Part shown: piece by piece, positions 1-6,663 of the stretch
How the letters are laid out: each line of letters opens with the position of its first letter
How positions within the stretch are numbered: the stretch's first letter is position 1
From: Oscillospiraceae bacterium
GTDB taxonomy: Bacteria > Bacillota > Clostridia > Oscillospirales > Oscillospiraceae
Assembly: GCA_017620315.1 (NCBI GenBank)
Contig: JAFZQQ010000326.1
Coordinates: 1 to 9,129, forward strand
Direction: 5' to 3'
DNA length: 9,129 nucleotides
Notes under the pieces: generated by a model
The model's database searches: none
What the model was told of the DNA's origin: nothing
Seen by the model: only the letters and a program-made list of their open reading frames with translations
Translations under genes and position numbers: made by a program

Positions 1-815
1 ACTCTGGACAGGGTGTTGGCGTCGCCGGACAGCGTTACCGATTCAACGTCAAGCGAGTAATCGAAGCTGCTCAGGCGAACGCCCGGCTGCTCTTCAAATC
101 CTACCGTCAGAGGCACGTCGGTTGCGGAGATAACAGGCATGGTGACCTGGATGGTATTACTGGACGAGTGGATATTACGCTTTTCAAGGGGATTTCCGTT
201 GTAGTCGTAAAGCTCGTATTCAAGCAGTTCAACTATCGTGGAATGAGCGTTTTCGATATTGAGAGTGACTTGAGCATAGCTTACCTTTATTACGTCGCTC
301 TGTTGACCCCAGATCGAGATCGTATCCGGAAGCATCTGAACTCCGCCGGCAACGTATCCGTCAGCGACATTTCCGACAAGCTTGCAGCGTACCTCGATAT
401 CGTTCCTGCGGAAAAGCTGGCCTATCTTGACGGACACGGTCTGAACCGCAGGCGAACGCACGGATATCTGGCTTTTATTAATGTTTGGAGGAGTTATAAT
501 CGTGTAACTGACCATCTGCGTCCCTGCGGTGCTCACCGAGCCGAGATCCGCAATGATCCTGACGTCCTCTGCATCGAAGCCGAAAACCATATTGCGCGGC
601 ATTCCGAGCACAAGATCGACCGTCGGACGCTCCTCTGAGCTGACAAGTACAAGTCCTTTGCTGGCAAGCGCGGCGTCGGCATTGAGAAACTCGACGGAGA
701 TACCCTCGATATTCACCTCGACGTCAGAATCATTGTTCACATAGAACCACAGAATAAAAGCGACAAGAATGGAGACTGTGATATAGAAGGCCTTGCGCCC
801 GTTACTTATCTGCAT
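1..815 (-). CDS. cdaR: YbbR-domain protein CdaR, regulator of diadenylate cyclase (3' end outside window)
   Basis: The visible part is 271 codons, open to the window edge, so the C-terminus is missing. Residues 9-27 form one hydrophobic membrane anchor (ILVAFILWFYVNN). The rest is beta-rich and extracytoplasmic, with YbbR-type repeats at about 33-110, 122-210 and from 229 onward. In Firmicutes, CdaR binds the membrane cyclase CdaA and modulates c-di-AMP synthesis; this is known for the family, not shown here. The start is the ATG at 813-815. It overlaps the end of cdaA by 14 bases and is preceded by AAAGGAGGC (AGGAGG at 825-830, 9-base spacer) lying inside cdaA. The two proteins are therefore probably made together from one message. 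In many Firmicutes glmM follows; it would lie outside this window. The identification rests on the anchor, the repeats and the position beside CdaA. Confidence 0.9.
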   Translation of the reverse strand, partial: MQISNGRKAFYITVSILVAFILWFYVNNDSDVEVNIEGISVEFLNADAALASKGLVLVSSEERPTVDLVLGMPRNMVFGFDAEDVRIIADLGSVSTAGTQMVSYTIITPPNINKSQISVRSPAVQTVSVKIGQLFRRNDIEVRCKLVGNVADGYVAGGVQMLPDTISIWGQQSDVIKVSYAQVTLNIENAHSTIVELLEYELYDYNGNPLEKRNIHSSSNTIQVTMPVISATDVPLTVGFEEQPGVRLSSFDYSLDVESVTLSGDANTLSR

Positions 816-1695
816 TGCCGTCCGCCTCCTTTCCCTTTTTACGCGACCACGGAAGGCGCAGCTTCAGCTTGGACGAGTTTTCTTCGTCGGAGGACTGCGG
901 TATCAGCTCGTTCGTAAGCAGCTTCTCAAGCGTCTGTCCGGTCAGATGGCGCTTGAGCATTCCGCGTATCGCGACGGAGATCGCACCCGTTTCCTCGGAT
1001 ACTATCACGATGACAGCGTCGGAGTTCTCACTCATACCAAGACCGGCGCGGTGCCTTGTTCCAAGATCGCTGCTGATATTGGTGTTATGCGTCAACGGAA
1101 GTATGCAGCCGGCGGCATAAAGTCTGCCGTCGCGCATGACGACAGCACCGTCGTGTAACGCGGCCTTAACAAAGAAAATGTTTTTCAAAAGCTCAGGCGA
1201 CACCCTTGCATCGACTATCGTTCCGCTGCGGATAATATCGTCCAGCCTGTTTTCCCTTTCAAATACGATCAGCACTCCGGTGTGAGATGAGGACATCTCC
1301 ACGCACGCCTTAACTGTGCTGGCGATCGTTGTGCTAAGCGTACCCGCCTGTTGTGCGCGGACAAACGGGTTGAGCCGCCCCAAACGGCTCGAGCCCACCT
1401 GCTCAAGCAAACGTCTAAGCTCCGGCTGGAAAAGAACGATCAGAGCCAGAACGCCCCATGTTACTATATTTCTGAGAATAAAATTGATGCTGTTAAGCTC
1501 GAGCGCATACGAGAGCGCAAGTGCAACAAGAAATATGACAACACCTCTTCCGAGGTTTGCCGCACGGGAATGCCCAAGCAGCTTCAGCGCACGATAAAGC
1601 AGATACGCCATCAACACTATATCGAGCCAGTCGGTCAACTTGATGGTCCCGATATAGCGGATCACATTTTCAAGCAGCGTCGACATGTATTCCAT
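802..1695 (-). CDS. cdaA: Diadenylate cyclase CdaA (membrane-bound c-di-AMP synthase)
   Basis: A 297-residue protein that condenses two ATP into cyclic di-AMP, a messenger controlling potassium and osmolyte uptake and cell-wall homeostasis. Three N-terminal hydrophobic helices (about 21-38, 51-66, 76-90) anchor it. The DAC domain follows (about 95-265), with the two hallmark motifs: DGA at 182-184 (ALHDGAVVMRDGRLYAAG) and RHR at 214-216 (LGTRHRAGLGMSE). The C-terminal tail (about 268-297) is charged and lysine-rich, and probably cytoplasmic. The frame is open 13 codons further upstream, to an ATG at 1734. I prefer the ATG at 1693-1695 because GAGGAG lies 7 bases before it, the usual CdaA N-terminus begins close to the first helix, and the candidate promoter overlaps the longer version. 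Length fits the family. It is transcribed with cdaR, which starts inside its last codons. Confidence 0.96.
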   Translation of the reverse strand: MEYMSTLLENVIRYIGTIKLTDWLDIVLMAYLLYRALKLLGHSRAANLGRGVVIFLVALALSYALELNSINFILRNIVTWGVLALIVLFQPELRRLLEQVGSSRLGRLNPFVRAQQAGTLSTTIASTVKACVEMSSSHTGVLIVFERENRLDDIIRSGTIVDARVSPELLKNIFFVKAALHDGAVVMRDGRLYAAGCILPLTHNTNISSDLGTRHRAGLGMSENSDAVIVIVSEETGAISVAIRGMLKRHLTGQTLEKLLTNELIPQSSDEENSSKLKLRLPWSRKKGKEADGNADK

Positions 1696-1702
1696 CAGAT
1701 TA

Positions 1703-1708
1703 CTCCTC
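1703..1708 (-). promoter_or_regulatory. Ribosome binding site of cdaA (decides the start)
   Basis: GAGGAG on the minus strand, 7 bases before the ATG at 1695. It sits inside the alternative longer frame and supports the shorter, 297-residue product. The upstream ATG at 1734 has no comparable site and overlaps a candidate -10 element. Confidence 0.75.
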
Positions 1709-1732
1709 ATCCTGTCTTGATTCTCATGCCGC

Positions 1733-1771
1733 ATTCTAACTTATTCTAATATAAGCTCAAGAAAAAAGCAA
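1733..1771 (-). promoter_or_regulatory. Two overlapping candidate sigma-A promoters for cdaA-cdaR
   Basis: On the minus strand there are two -10 hexamers with the same sequence, TAGAAT, at 1743-1748 and 1733-1738. The first pairs with TTGCTT (1766-1771) at a 17-base spacing. The second pairs with TTGAGC (1755-1760) at 16 bases. Both would start RNA about 30-40 bases before the cdaA ATG. The region is AT-rich and lies in the gap after the desulfurase gene. The -35 hexamers are imperfect, so activity is inferred. Confidence 0.6.
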
Positions 1772-1823
1772 CGGGGAGAGAAGTGAATTTTCCATTAATT
1801 CTGAAAAAGAAATTGTATTACTT

Positions 1824-2939
1824 CTACAGTATTCCACGCATAGCTTTAAGGAACACGTCGATATCGGCATTTTGCTCAAAAGCCGATACGCTCAGTCTCA
1901 CAGTGCCTCCGTCCAGCGTTCCGCCGCTGCGGTGTGCAAGCGGCGCGCAGTGATAGCCTGCCCGAACAGCGATATTGAGCCGGGCAAGCGCCTCTGAAAT
2001 ATCCTCGCATTCCCTTCCGCTTACCGTGAATGAAAGAACGCCGAGCTGCGCCGCATAGTCCTCCGACAAATAGACCTTCACGCCCTTCATGCCCGAAAGC
2101 CCCTCTGCTGCGCGTCTCACAAGAGACCTGGCGTGATTTGCTATACGCTCGGGCGTAACGGAGCTTATATAGCGCAGTCCCGCCTCAAGCCCCGCAATCC
2201 CTGGCATATTGTGTGTGCCCGCCTCAAGCCTGTCCGGAAGGAACATCGGCATCTCCTGCCTGAGCGATTCGCTTCCTGTACCTCCCTCTATAAGCGTTAA
2301 TGGGTCAGCTCCGCAGAGAAGAAGTCCTGTTCCCTGCGGCCCATACAGCCCCTTGTGCCCGGGCATGGCAACAAATGCAGCGCCAAGCTCACTCATGTTT
2401 AGCCGAAGCGCTCCCGCAGACTGAGACGCATCAACTATCAGCGGGATGCCCGCTTCTGCGCAAAGCGACGCTATCTCACCTACAGGGAGTACATAGCCGT
2501 ATACATTAGAGCAAACGGTGCATATTGCGGCGTCGGCCCCCTTCCGAAGCGACGCCGCAAAAGCATCGATACATGCTTGCTTATCAAAAAGCGGTGAGAC
2601 TGCAACAGAGACGTCAGCACCCAGAGCATACAGTGGGCGAGTTACCGCATTGTGCTCATATCCTGAAATGATTACCTTGCCGCCGCGGGGAACAAGGCTT
2701 TTTATCGCGATATTCAGACCGTGCGTAGCGTTCATCGTTAGAATCACACGTTCCGGCTCGCCGACGCCAAACATCTCTGCGGCAAGCGATCTACAGCTGT
2801 ACAGCGTTTCCTCTGCCGCACGGGCGCTTCTGTAACCTCCGCGGCCCGGCGAGCTCATCGTGCGCATGGCGTTCATCACAGCCTCGCGGACAGAAGAAGG
2901 CTTTCTGAAGGTAGTCGCGGCACTGTCCAGATAGATCAC
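1824..2939 (-). CDS. Cysteine desulfurase-like class V aminotransferase (EF2568-type family)
   Basis: A 371-residue PLP enzyme, expected to remove sulfur (or selenium) from cysteine (or selenocysteine) and pass it on as a persulfide. Visible landmarks: N-terminal YLDSAATT (3-10), His96 in the cofactor-stacking region (EHNA), Asp170 and Gln173 (VDASQS), the Schiff-base lysine Lys196 in PGHKGLYGPQGTG, the GGTGSES loop (219-225), RLEAGTHNMPG (237-247), and a candidate catalytic cysteine Cys331 in GYHCAPLAH. The overall pattern resembles the subfamily named after Enterococcus EF2568 more than IscS, NifS or SufS. The start is a GTG at 2937-2939 in a GTGA overlap with the stop of the DUF3343 gene, with AGGAGG (2947-2952) 7 bases upstream, so the pair is translationally coupled. 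No IscU, SufU or tRNA-thiolation gene is nearby. The true acceptor is unknown, and selenium use is only a possibility. Confidence 0.88.
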   Translation of the reverse strand: MIYLDSAATTFRKPSSVREAVMNAMRTMSSPGRGGYRSARAAEETLYSCRSLAAEMFGVGEPERVILTMNATHGLNIAIKSLVPRGGKVIISGYEHNAVTRPLYALGADVSVAVSPLFDKQACIDAFAASLRKGADAAICTVCSNVYGYVLPVGEIASLCAEAGIPLIVDASQSAGALRLNMSELGAAFVAMPGHKGLYGPQGTGLLLCGADPLTLIEGGTGSESLRQEMPMFLPDRLEAGTHNMPGIAGLEAGLRYISSVTPERIANHARSLVRRAAEGLSGMKGVKVYLSEDYAAQLGVLSFTVSGRECEDISEALARLNIAVRAGYHCAPLAHRSGGTLDGGTVRLSVSAFEQNADIDVFLKAMRGIL

Positions 2940-3187
2940 AACGCCACCTCCTGCCTTTGACCGTTTATAACATGGAAGGCCTTTACGGGGTGCTGGCCGG
3001 AGCTTCTGAGGAGCTCCGAAGCCCTCTTGAATTGCCGCGACGGAACCTGCAAGGTATAGCCGCAGCCGTTTCCCGTTATCGCCGCACCGGCGCGGTGAAT
3101 ACTGACATATATACCTGAACGCTCAAGCACCTGCGCCATTCTCTGGGCGTGGGTAACCGAACGGGCTGTAAAGATAAAATGATCCAT
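2936..3187 (-). CDS. DUF3343 protein (putative sulfur/selenium carrier-like)
   Basis: An 83-residue soluble protein matching the DUF3343 pattern: an N-terminal strand then a helix (FIFTARSVTHAQRMAQVLE), a middle turn with the conserved-looking NGCGYTLQV (40-48, single cysteine Cys42), and a C-terminal helix (RQFKRASELLRSSG). Pfam describes this family as putative Se/S carrier-like; its biochemistry is not firmly established. The only cysteine, and the immediate overlap with a desulfurase gene, suggest that it receives a persulfide (or selenide) from that enzyme; this is inference. The ATG at 3185-3187 is preceded by GAGGGGG at about 9 bases. It is the first gene after the ispF terminator, so it should have its own promoter, but I find no convincing -35/-10 pair. 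An out-of-frame ATG lies 7 bases upstream of the start. Confidence 0.8.
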   Translation of the reverse strand: MDHFIFTARSVTHAQRMAQVLERSGIYVSIHRAGAAITGNGCGYTLQVPSRQFKRASELLRSSGQHPVKAFHVINGQRQEVAL

Positions 3188-3254
3188 AGGTCATACCCCC
3201 TCTACCGCATAATATGAAGCATGACCGCACTCTGTTACCTGAAGTATACAGCAT

Positions 3255-3284
3255 AAAACAGAGGACGCTTACGAACGTCCTCTG
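3255..3284 (-). terminator. Intrinsic terminator after ispF
   Basis: On the minus strand a perfect 9-bp stem CAGAGGACG / CGTCCTCTG (3276-3284 and 3259-3267) encloses an 8-base loop and is followed by TTTTATG (T run at 3255-3258). It starts 10 bases after the ispF stop and ends the carD-ispD-ispF unit. The T run is short, so some read-through into the DUF3343 gene is possible. Confidence 0.75.
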
Positions 3285-3294
3285 CTCAAGGCTT

Positions 3295-3780
3295 TCATTT
3301 GGCTTTTTCAAGCAGAACTACCGCGTGAGCGGCTATTCCCGCTCCTTTTCCTGTAAAACCAAGTCCCTCCTCCGTCGTGGCCTTAACGCTTACGCATGAG
3401 GGGTCTATGTTCAACACGCCGGCAATATTATCACGCATGACGGCACGATACGGAGATAGCTTAGGTCTTTGCGCAAGAATAGTCGAATCAACGTTTACGA
3501 CAGTAAAGCCTTTTTCTCCGACCAAGGCGCAAACCCTGCGAGTGAGCTCAAGACTTGAGGCGCCTTCATATTCAGGGTCGTTATCCGGAAAAAGCACGCC
3601 TATATCGCCCATTGAAGCAGCGCCGAGCATAGCGTCCATTATTGCGTGAAGAAGTACGTCGGCATCGGAATGACCGTCAAGTCCCAGCTCAAAAGGTATG
3701 CTTGCGCCGCCGAGGATAAGCGCTCTTCCCCTGACGAGCCTGTGCACATCATATCCGTGCCCTATCCTTAGATTCGACAT
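3295..3780 (-). CDS. ispF: 2-C-methyl-D-erythritol 2,4-cyclodiphosphate synthase (IspF)
   Basis: A 161-residue enzyme, full length for the family. It cyclises CDP-methylerythritol 2-phosphate to MEcPP with release of CMP, the fifth step of the MEP isoprenoid pathway, and acts as a cytosolic homotrimer. The metal-binding signature GHGYDVHRL is at 7-15 (Asp11, His13), with HSDADVLLHA at 37-46 supplying His45. FPDNDP is at 64-69, and the C-terminal signature TTEEGLGFTGKGAGIAAHA is at 135-153. The ATG has GGAGG at 3790-3794, 9 bases upstream. It lies 32 bases after ispD, separated by a strong hairpin, and is the last gene of the carD-ispD-ispF unit. All key residues are present. Confidence 0.98.
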   Translation of the reverse strand: MSNLRIGHGYDVHRLVRGRALILGGASIPFELGLDGHSDADVLLHAIMDAMLGAASMGDIGVLFPDNDPEYEGASSLELTRRVCALVGEKGFTVVNVDSTILAQRPKLSPYRAVMRDNIAGVLNIDPSCVSVKATTEEGLGFTGKGAGIAAHAVVLLEKAK

Positions 3781-3799
3781 CTTTATTATCCTCCAATGA

Positions 3800-3828
3800 A
3801 AGAAGGGATCCCTCAGGAATCCCTTCTT
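3800..3828 (-). other. Strong RNA hairpin over the ispD stop codon and the ispD-ispF gap
   Basis: A perfect 10-bp inverted repeat, AAGAAGGGAT (3800-3809) and ATCCCTTCTT (3819-3828), has a 9-base loop that can close further. The minus-strand stem starts within the last ispD codons, and the loop and descending arm hold the stop TGA (3813-3815) and the bases just before the ispF Shine-Dalgarno. The bases after it (TCATTGGAGG) are not a proper T run, so it is unlikely to be an efficient terminator. It may act in RNA processing, 3'-end protection or partial attenuation between the two genes. Confidence 0.6.
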
Positions 3829-4541
3829 GAAAGAATAGCTTCGGCAATAATCATATCCAGAGGTGTTGTTATCTTAATGTTTTGCTCAGAACCATCTGTC
3901 AAGTAAATCTGCTTTCCAAGCCTTTCAACAGCTGAGCAATCATCGGTCAGCTTTACGTCAGCATCAAACGCGGATTTGAGCGCTGCACGCAGCAACTGGG
4001 CATCGAATACCTGCGGAGTTTGAATTGCAAACAAGGTTGAGCGATCCGGCGTTTCTCTGACCATGCTGTTGAAAGCCACCTTTACAGTATCCTTGACCGG
4101 TATAGCGGGAGCCGCGGCTGAATTGACCCGTGCCGCCTCTACCACGTTGTTTATCAACTCAGGCGTCGCGAAAGGACGTGCTCCGTCGTGCACGGCAAGA
4201 AGATCCGCATCGGGATTTGCTTCCGCAGCGGCTCGCATGACGGACTCTGTGCGTGTTTTGCCGCCGATGATGACCTTAACAGGTTTTTTTATGTCATACG
4301 TCTTACAAATCTCGGCAAATCTGAGCATATCCTCCTCACGCGAAGCAATAATGATCTCGTTTATGCTTTCGGCAGCGTCTATTGCCAGCAAAGTGCGGGC
4401 TATTACTGGCTTGCCTCCCAGAGGAAGCAGAAGCTTGTTCTCACCCTCCATACGCTGCGAGGAACCGGCAGCGGCAATGAGTGCGGAGCAATACGGATGT
4501 GAAGGACGATGGTTAGGAAACAGTTTTTTCCATAGTTTCAT
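3813..4541 (-). CDS. ispD: 2-C-methyl-D-erythritol 4-phosphate cytidylyltransferase (IspD)
   Basis: A 242-residue enzyme that joins CTP and methylerythritol 4-phosphate to give CDP-methylerythritol, the third MEP-pathway step. The CTP-binding loop AAAGSSQRM (23-31) with Lys36 opens the fold. Then come GGKTRTESV (93-101), VHDGARPF (117-124), VKDTVK (149-154), IQTPQ (173-177), TDDCSAVE (199-206) and GSEQNIKITTP (217-227). These cover the whole family domain. The start is uncertain. The ATG at 4539-4541 has a GGAG element 13 bases upstream and gives MKLWKKLF. An ATG 11 codons earlier (4574) directly abuts the carD stop (TAAATG) and has no clear ribosome site. I chose the shorter form because its N-terminal extension before the fold is already about 17 residues. 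It is cotranscribed with carD and ispF. Confidence 0.96.
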   Translation of the reverse strand: MKLWKKLFPNHRPSHPYCSALIAAAGSSQRMEGENKLLLPLGGKPVIARTLLAIDAAESINEIIIASREEDMLRFAEICKTYDIKKPVKVIIGGKTRTESVMRAAAEANPDADLLAVHDGARPFATPELINNVVEAARVNSAAAPAIPVKDTVKVAFNSMVRETPDRSTLFAIQTPQVFDAQLLRAALKSAFDADVKLTDDCSAVERLGKQIYLTDGSEQNIKITTPLDMIIAEAILSRRDS

Positions 4542-4574
4542 GTTGAAGTTCGATCTCCCTGTCAAGCCGTGCAT

Positions 4575-5069
4575 TTACACCGCTTTATCATTTTTCAGCA
4601 TCTCTGCGTTAACGCGCGCCTCAGCAGCCGGATAATCGACGCTTTCCGCAAGCACTATCTCCGAAATGAGGATCTGCTTTGCGCAATGAAGCATCTTTCT
4701 TTCGCCGTTTGAAAGCCCTCGCTCATTATCCCTGTGCATTAGCGCCTTTATGACTCCGGCAACCTCGACCAAATCTCCGCTTTTGATTCGTTCCATATTT
4801 TCACGGTAGCGGTGGTTCCAGTTGGCAGTCATGTCTATGCTCAGGCTCGGGATCAGTTTTATCACGTTTTCAATGGCCTCAACTGTTGAAACGCAGCGAA
4901 TGCCGATCATATCGCAGTTACCTGTCGGTATTTTAAGCGTAAGGCCGGAAATGGGCATCTTGAATACATAGAAAGGGGTGAGACTACCGCTGATCTTCTC
5001 TTCGACAATGTCTTCGATAACGCCGGCTCCGTGCATCGGATGCACGATCTTATCCCCGATCTGATACAT
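4575..5069 (-). CDS. carD: CarD/CdnL-family RNA polymerase-binding transcription regulator
   Basis: A 164-residue cytoplasmic protein. The N-terminal RNA polymerase-interacting domain (about 1-58) begins YQIGDKIVHPMHGAGVI, typical of the CarD_CdnL_TRCF family, which binds the polymerase beta subunit. The helical C-terminal domain (about 72-150) carries NWNHRYREN (83-91) with the conserved tryptophan Trp84 that wedges into the promoter minor groove in characterised CarD proteins, then IKSGDL, RGLSNGERKML and a helix ending in ALAESV-like ILISEIVLAESV. The ATG has a near-ideal AAAGGAGGTG, with AGGAGG at 5080-5085. It is first in an operon with ispD and ispF, driven by a consensus promoter about 80 bases upstream. 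In mycobacteria CarD stabilises open promoter complexes, notably for ribosomal RNA. Which promoters it targets here is unknown. Confidence 0.93.
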   Translation of the reverse strand: MYQIGDKIVHPMHGAGVIEDIVEEKISGSLTPFYVFKMPISGLTLKIPTGNCDMIGIRCVSTVEAIENVIKLIPSLSIDMTANWNHRYRENMERIKSGDLVEVAGVIKALMHRDNERGLSNGERKMLHCAKQILISEIVLAESVDYPAAEARVNAEMLKNDKAV

Positions 5070-5157
5070 TCCTTGCCCACCTCCTTTTCGCCCTGTTGCG
5101 GTACAAGCGCCTGATACAACACTGAAATTCTAATGCTGTTTATAGTAATCCTAAAAG

Positions 5158-5186
5158 AGTATATCGCTTTTTCCAAAATTTTTCAA
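5158..5186 (-). promoter_or_regulatory. Near-consensus sigma-A promoter of carD-ispD-ispF
   Basis: On the minus strand: TTGAAA (5181-5186), a 17-base spacer and TATACT (5158-5163), in an AT-rich stretch with A/T tracts just upstream. Predicted RNA start is near 5151, giving a leader of about 80 bases before carD. It lies 14 bases beyond the CoA-transferase terminator, which insulates it from upstream transcription. Confidence 0.85.
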
Positions 5187-5199
5187 GTATCAAAAAGGC

Positions 5200-5238
5200 A
5201 AAAAAGGACGACGTATTTTTGTTAACGTCGTCCTTTTT
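5200..5238 (-). terminator. Strong terminator after the CoA-transferase gene, symmetrical enough to be bidirectional
   Basis: A perfect 9-bp stem GGACGACGT (5206-5214) / ACGTCGTCC (5225-5233) with a 10-base loop has AAAAA and TTTTT on its outer flanks. Minus-strand RNA therefore ends in a run of T after the stem, and plus-strand RNA would too. It begins 12 bases after the CoA-transferase stop. Confidence 0.9.
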
Positions 5239-5250
5239 ATCAAGCAAAGA

Positions 5251-6591
5251 TCACTTATTGCTCTTTCTCCATATGTGCATCTTTTCTGCTTCGGCTATCA
5301 GCTCGTCGCGGAAGTCGGGATGCGCTATCGAAATAAGCGCCTCCGCCCTCTCCCAAGTGGACAGTCCCTTCAGATTGACCATACCGTACTCGGTGACAAC
5401 ATACTGTGTGCAGGAGCGCGGATCTGTCGCAATAGAGCCCGGAGTGAGCGTCGGAACGATACGGCTCTTGACACTGCCGTCCTTTCCCTTCACAGTCGAG
5501 GACATGCAGATGAAGCTCTTCCCTCCTTTGGAAAGATAGGCTCCCATGCAGAAATCAAGCTGGCCTCCTGTACCGGATATGTGCTTTACACCTGCGGATT
5601 CGGCATTTATCTGACCGAAAAGATCACAGTCAATGGCATTGTTTATAGAAATAAAATTATCGATCTGCGCAATGACTCTCACATCGTTGGTATAATCGAC
5701 CGGCGCCGCCATAACGTCTGGGTTCCTGTCCATATAATCGTACATTTTCTGGGTTCCGGCAGCGAATGCGAAAACCTGCCTGCCCTTGTCAAGCGCTTTG
5801 TTTCTGCCGGTTATCTTTCCGGCGAGGGCAAGATCGACAAAGCCGTCAACATACATCTCCGTATGAGCGGAGAGATCCTTGAGATCTGAGGTCGCAAGCA
5901 CAGAGCCGATGGTATTGGGCATACCTCCGATCCCGAGCTGCAGGCATGCGCCGTTCGGGATCTCTGGAACGACAAGATTGGCAACGGCAACATCCACAGG
6001 AGTCGGATCAGCGGCAGGAGGAAGCGCGCCGACAGGGGGATTTTCGCCCTCTACAACATAGTCGACGTCGTTGATGTTGATCTCGGTACCGGTCAAGCCA
6101 AAGACCCAAGGCTGATTCTTATTTACCTCAACGATTATCTTTTTTGCCCGAGACAGCATATCGGCAAGGTGTGAAGCGCCGAGCGCAAAGCTGAAATTGC
6201 CGTGCTTATCCATGGGAGCGGCCTGTATCATAGCGACGTCTACCTTTGCGTTTCCGTCGCGATAAAAGCGAGGAAGCTCACTGTAGCGCATCGGAGAAAA
6301 GAAGCCCTTTCCGGCGCCGATTATCTTGCGGTCTATACCCGTGCAGTGCCAGGAGTGCCAGATAAAGTGACCGTTTCCATCCTCGGCCTCGGCGACGGCA
6401 GGCATCCAGAGCGTAACGCCGCCGCGGAATTTTACGTCCTTGAGCTCTTCCTTGCGCTTGGCAAGTGCTTTGTCCAGAGTATAGGGGTGATTCGTGCACC
6501 AGCCGTAATCTACCCAGTCGCCGGACTTGACAAGCTTTACAGCCTCATCTGCAGTGGTGAGCTTCTGTTGATAAAGCGCAGTGTAATCCAT
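5251..6591 (-). CDS. Acetyl-CoA hydrolase/transferase family CoA-transferase (butyryl-CoA:acetate type likely)
   Basis: A 446-residue family I-type CoA-transferase with no membrane segment, expected to move CoA between short-chain acids, for example from butyryl-CoA to acetate, the last step of butyrate formation in many gut Clostridia. The N-terminal half shows [11 protein letters not shown] (23-33) and [13 protein letters not shown] (99-111). The C-terminal half has the CoA-binding GIGGMPN (220-226) and the presumed catalytic glutamate Glu245 in AHTEMYVDG. Other strongly conserved parts are [36 protein letters not shown] and the end [15 protein letters not shown]. Overall it resembles butyryl-CoA and 4-hydroxybutyrate CoA-transferases, but substrate cannot be read from sequence alone. 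The ATG has AAGGAG 7 bases upstream (6599-6604). Terminators lie on both sides, so it appears monocistronic, though its promoter is not evident. No other butyrate-pathway gene is in the window. Confidence 0.93.
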   Translation of the reverse strand: MDYTALYQQKLTTADEAVKLVKSGDWVDYGWCTNHPYTLDKALAKRKEELKDVKFRGGVTLWMPAVAEAEDGNGHFIWHSWHCTGIDRKIIGAGKGFFSPMRYSELPRFYRDGNAKVDVAMIQAAPMDKHGNFSFALGASHLADMLSRAKKIIVEVNKNQPWVFGLTGTEININDVDYVVEGENPPVGALPPAADPTPVDVAVANLVVPEIPNGACLQLGIGGMPNTIGSVLATSDLKDLSAHTEMYVDGFVDLALAGKITGRNKALDKGRQVFAFAAGTQKMYDYMDRNPDVMAAPVDYTNDVRVIAQIDNFISINNAIDCDLFGQINAESAGVKHISGTGGQLDFCMGAYLSKGGKSFICMSSTVKGKDGSVKSRIVPTLTPGSIATDPRSCTQYVVTEYGMVNLKGLSTWERAEALISIAHPDFRDELIAEAEKMHIWRKSNK

Positions 6592-6605
6592 GGATAATCT
6601 CCTTC

Positions 6606-6641
6606 CTTTTATAAAGAGGACAGGCTGCGCCTGTCCTCTTT
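6606..6641 (-). terminator. Hairpin terminator after ispH-rpsA, close to the next ribosome site
   Basis: A stem of 10 GC-rich pairs, GAGGACAGGC (6616-6625) / GCCTGTCCTC (6629-6638), extends by three A-T pairs around a 3-base loop. On the minus strand it is followed by TTTATAAAAGG, a weak T run. It lies 23 bases after the S1 stop and only about 9 bases before the CoA-transferase Shine-Dalgarno, so it could end the upstream message, or be transcribed in the leader of the next gene. Confidence 0.75.
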
Positions 6642-6663
6642 TAATTAATAAGATTGTACTGTG

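Noticed and set aside
168..638. A 156-codon plus-strand open frame opposite cdaR
   Set aside because: The minus-strand frame is open over the whole stretch and encodes clear YbbR repeats; the plus-strand frame resembles nothing known to me.
1786..1802. Small inverted repeat GAATT/AATTC after the desulfurase stop as a terminator
   Set aside because: Only 5 A/T-rich pairs and no T run follows on the minus strand; too weak to call.
3243..3248. TATACT as a possible -10 for the DUF3343-desulfurase pair
   Set aside because: No acceptable -35 lies 16-18 bases upstream, where the sequence is occupied by the ispF terminator stem. I could not support a promoter call.
4063..4635. A 190-codon plus-strand open frame opposite ispD and the end of carD
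   Set aside because: It lies wholly opposite well-supported genes, is rich in Ala/Ser/Arg as expected for a shadow frame, and has no family resemblance.
5089..5109. Short bulged stem in the carD leader, just before the ribosome site
   Set aside because: Seven pairs including a G-U pair and a bulge, with no match to a riboswitch or protein-binding leader that I recognise. It is probably chance.
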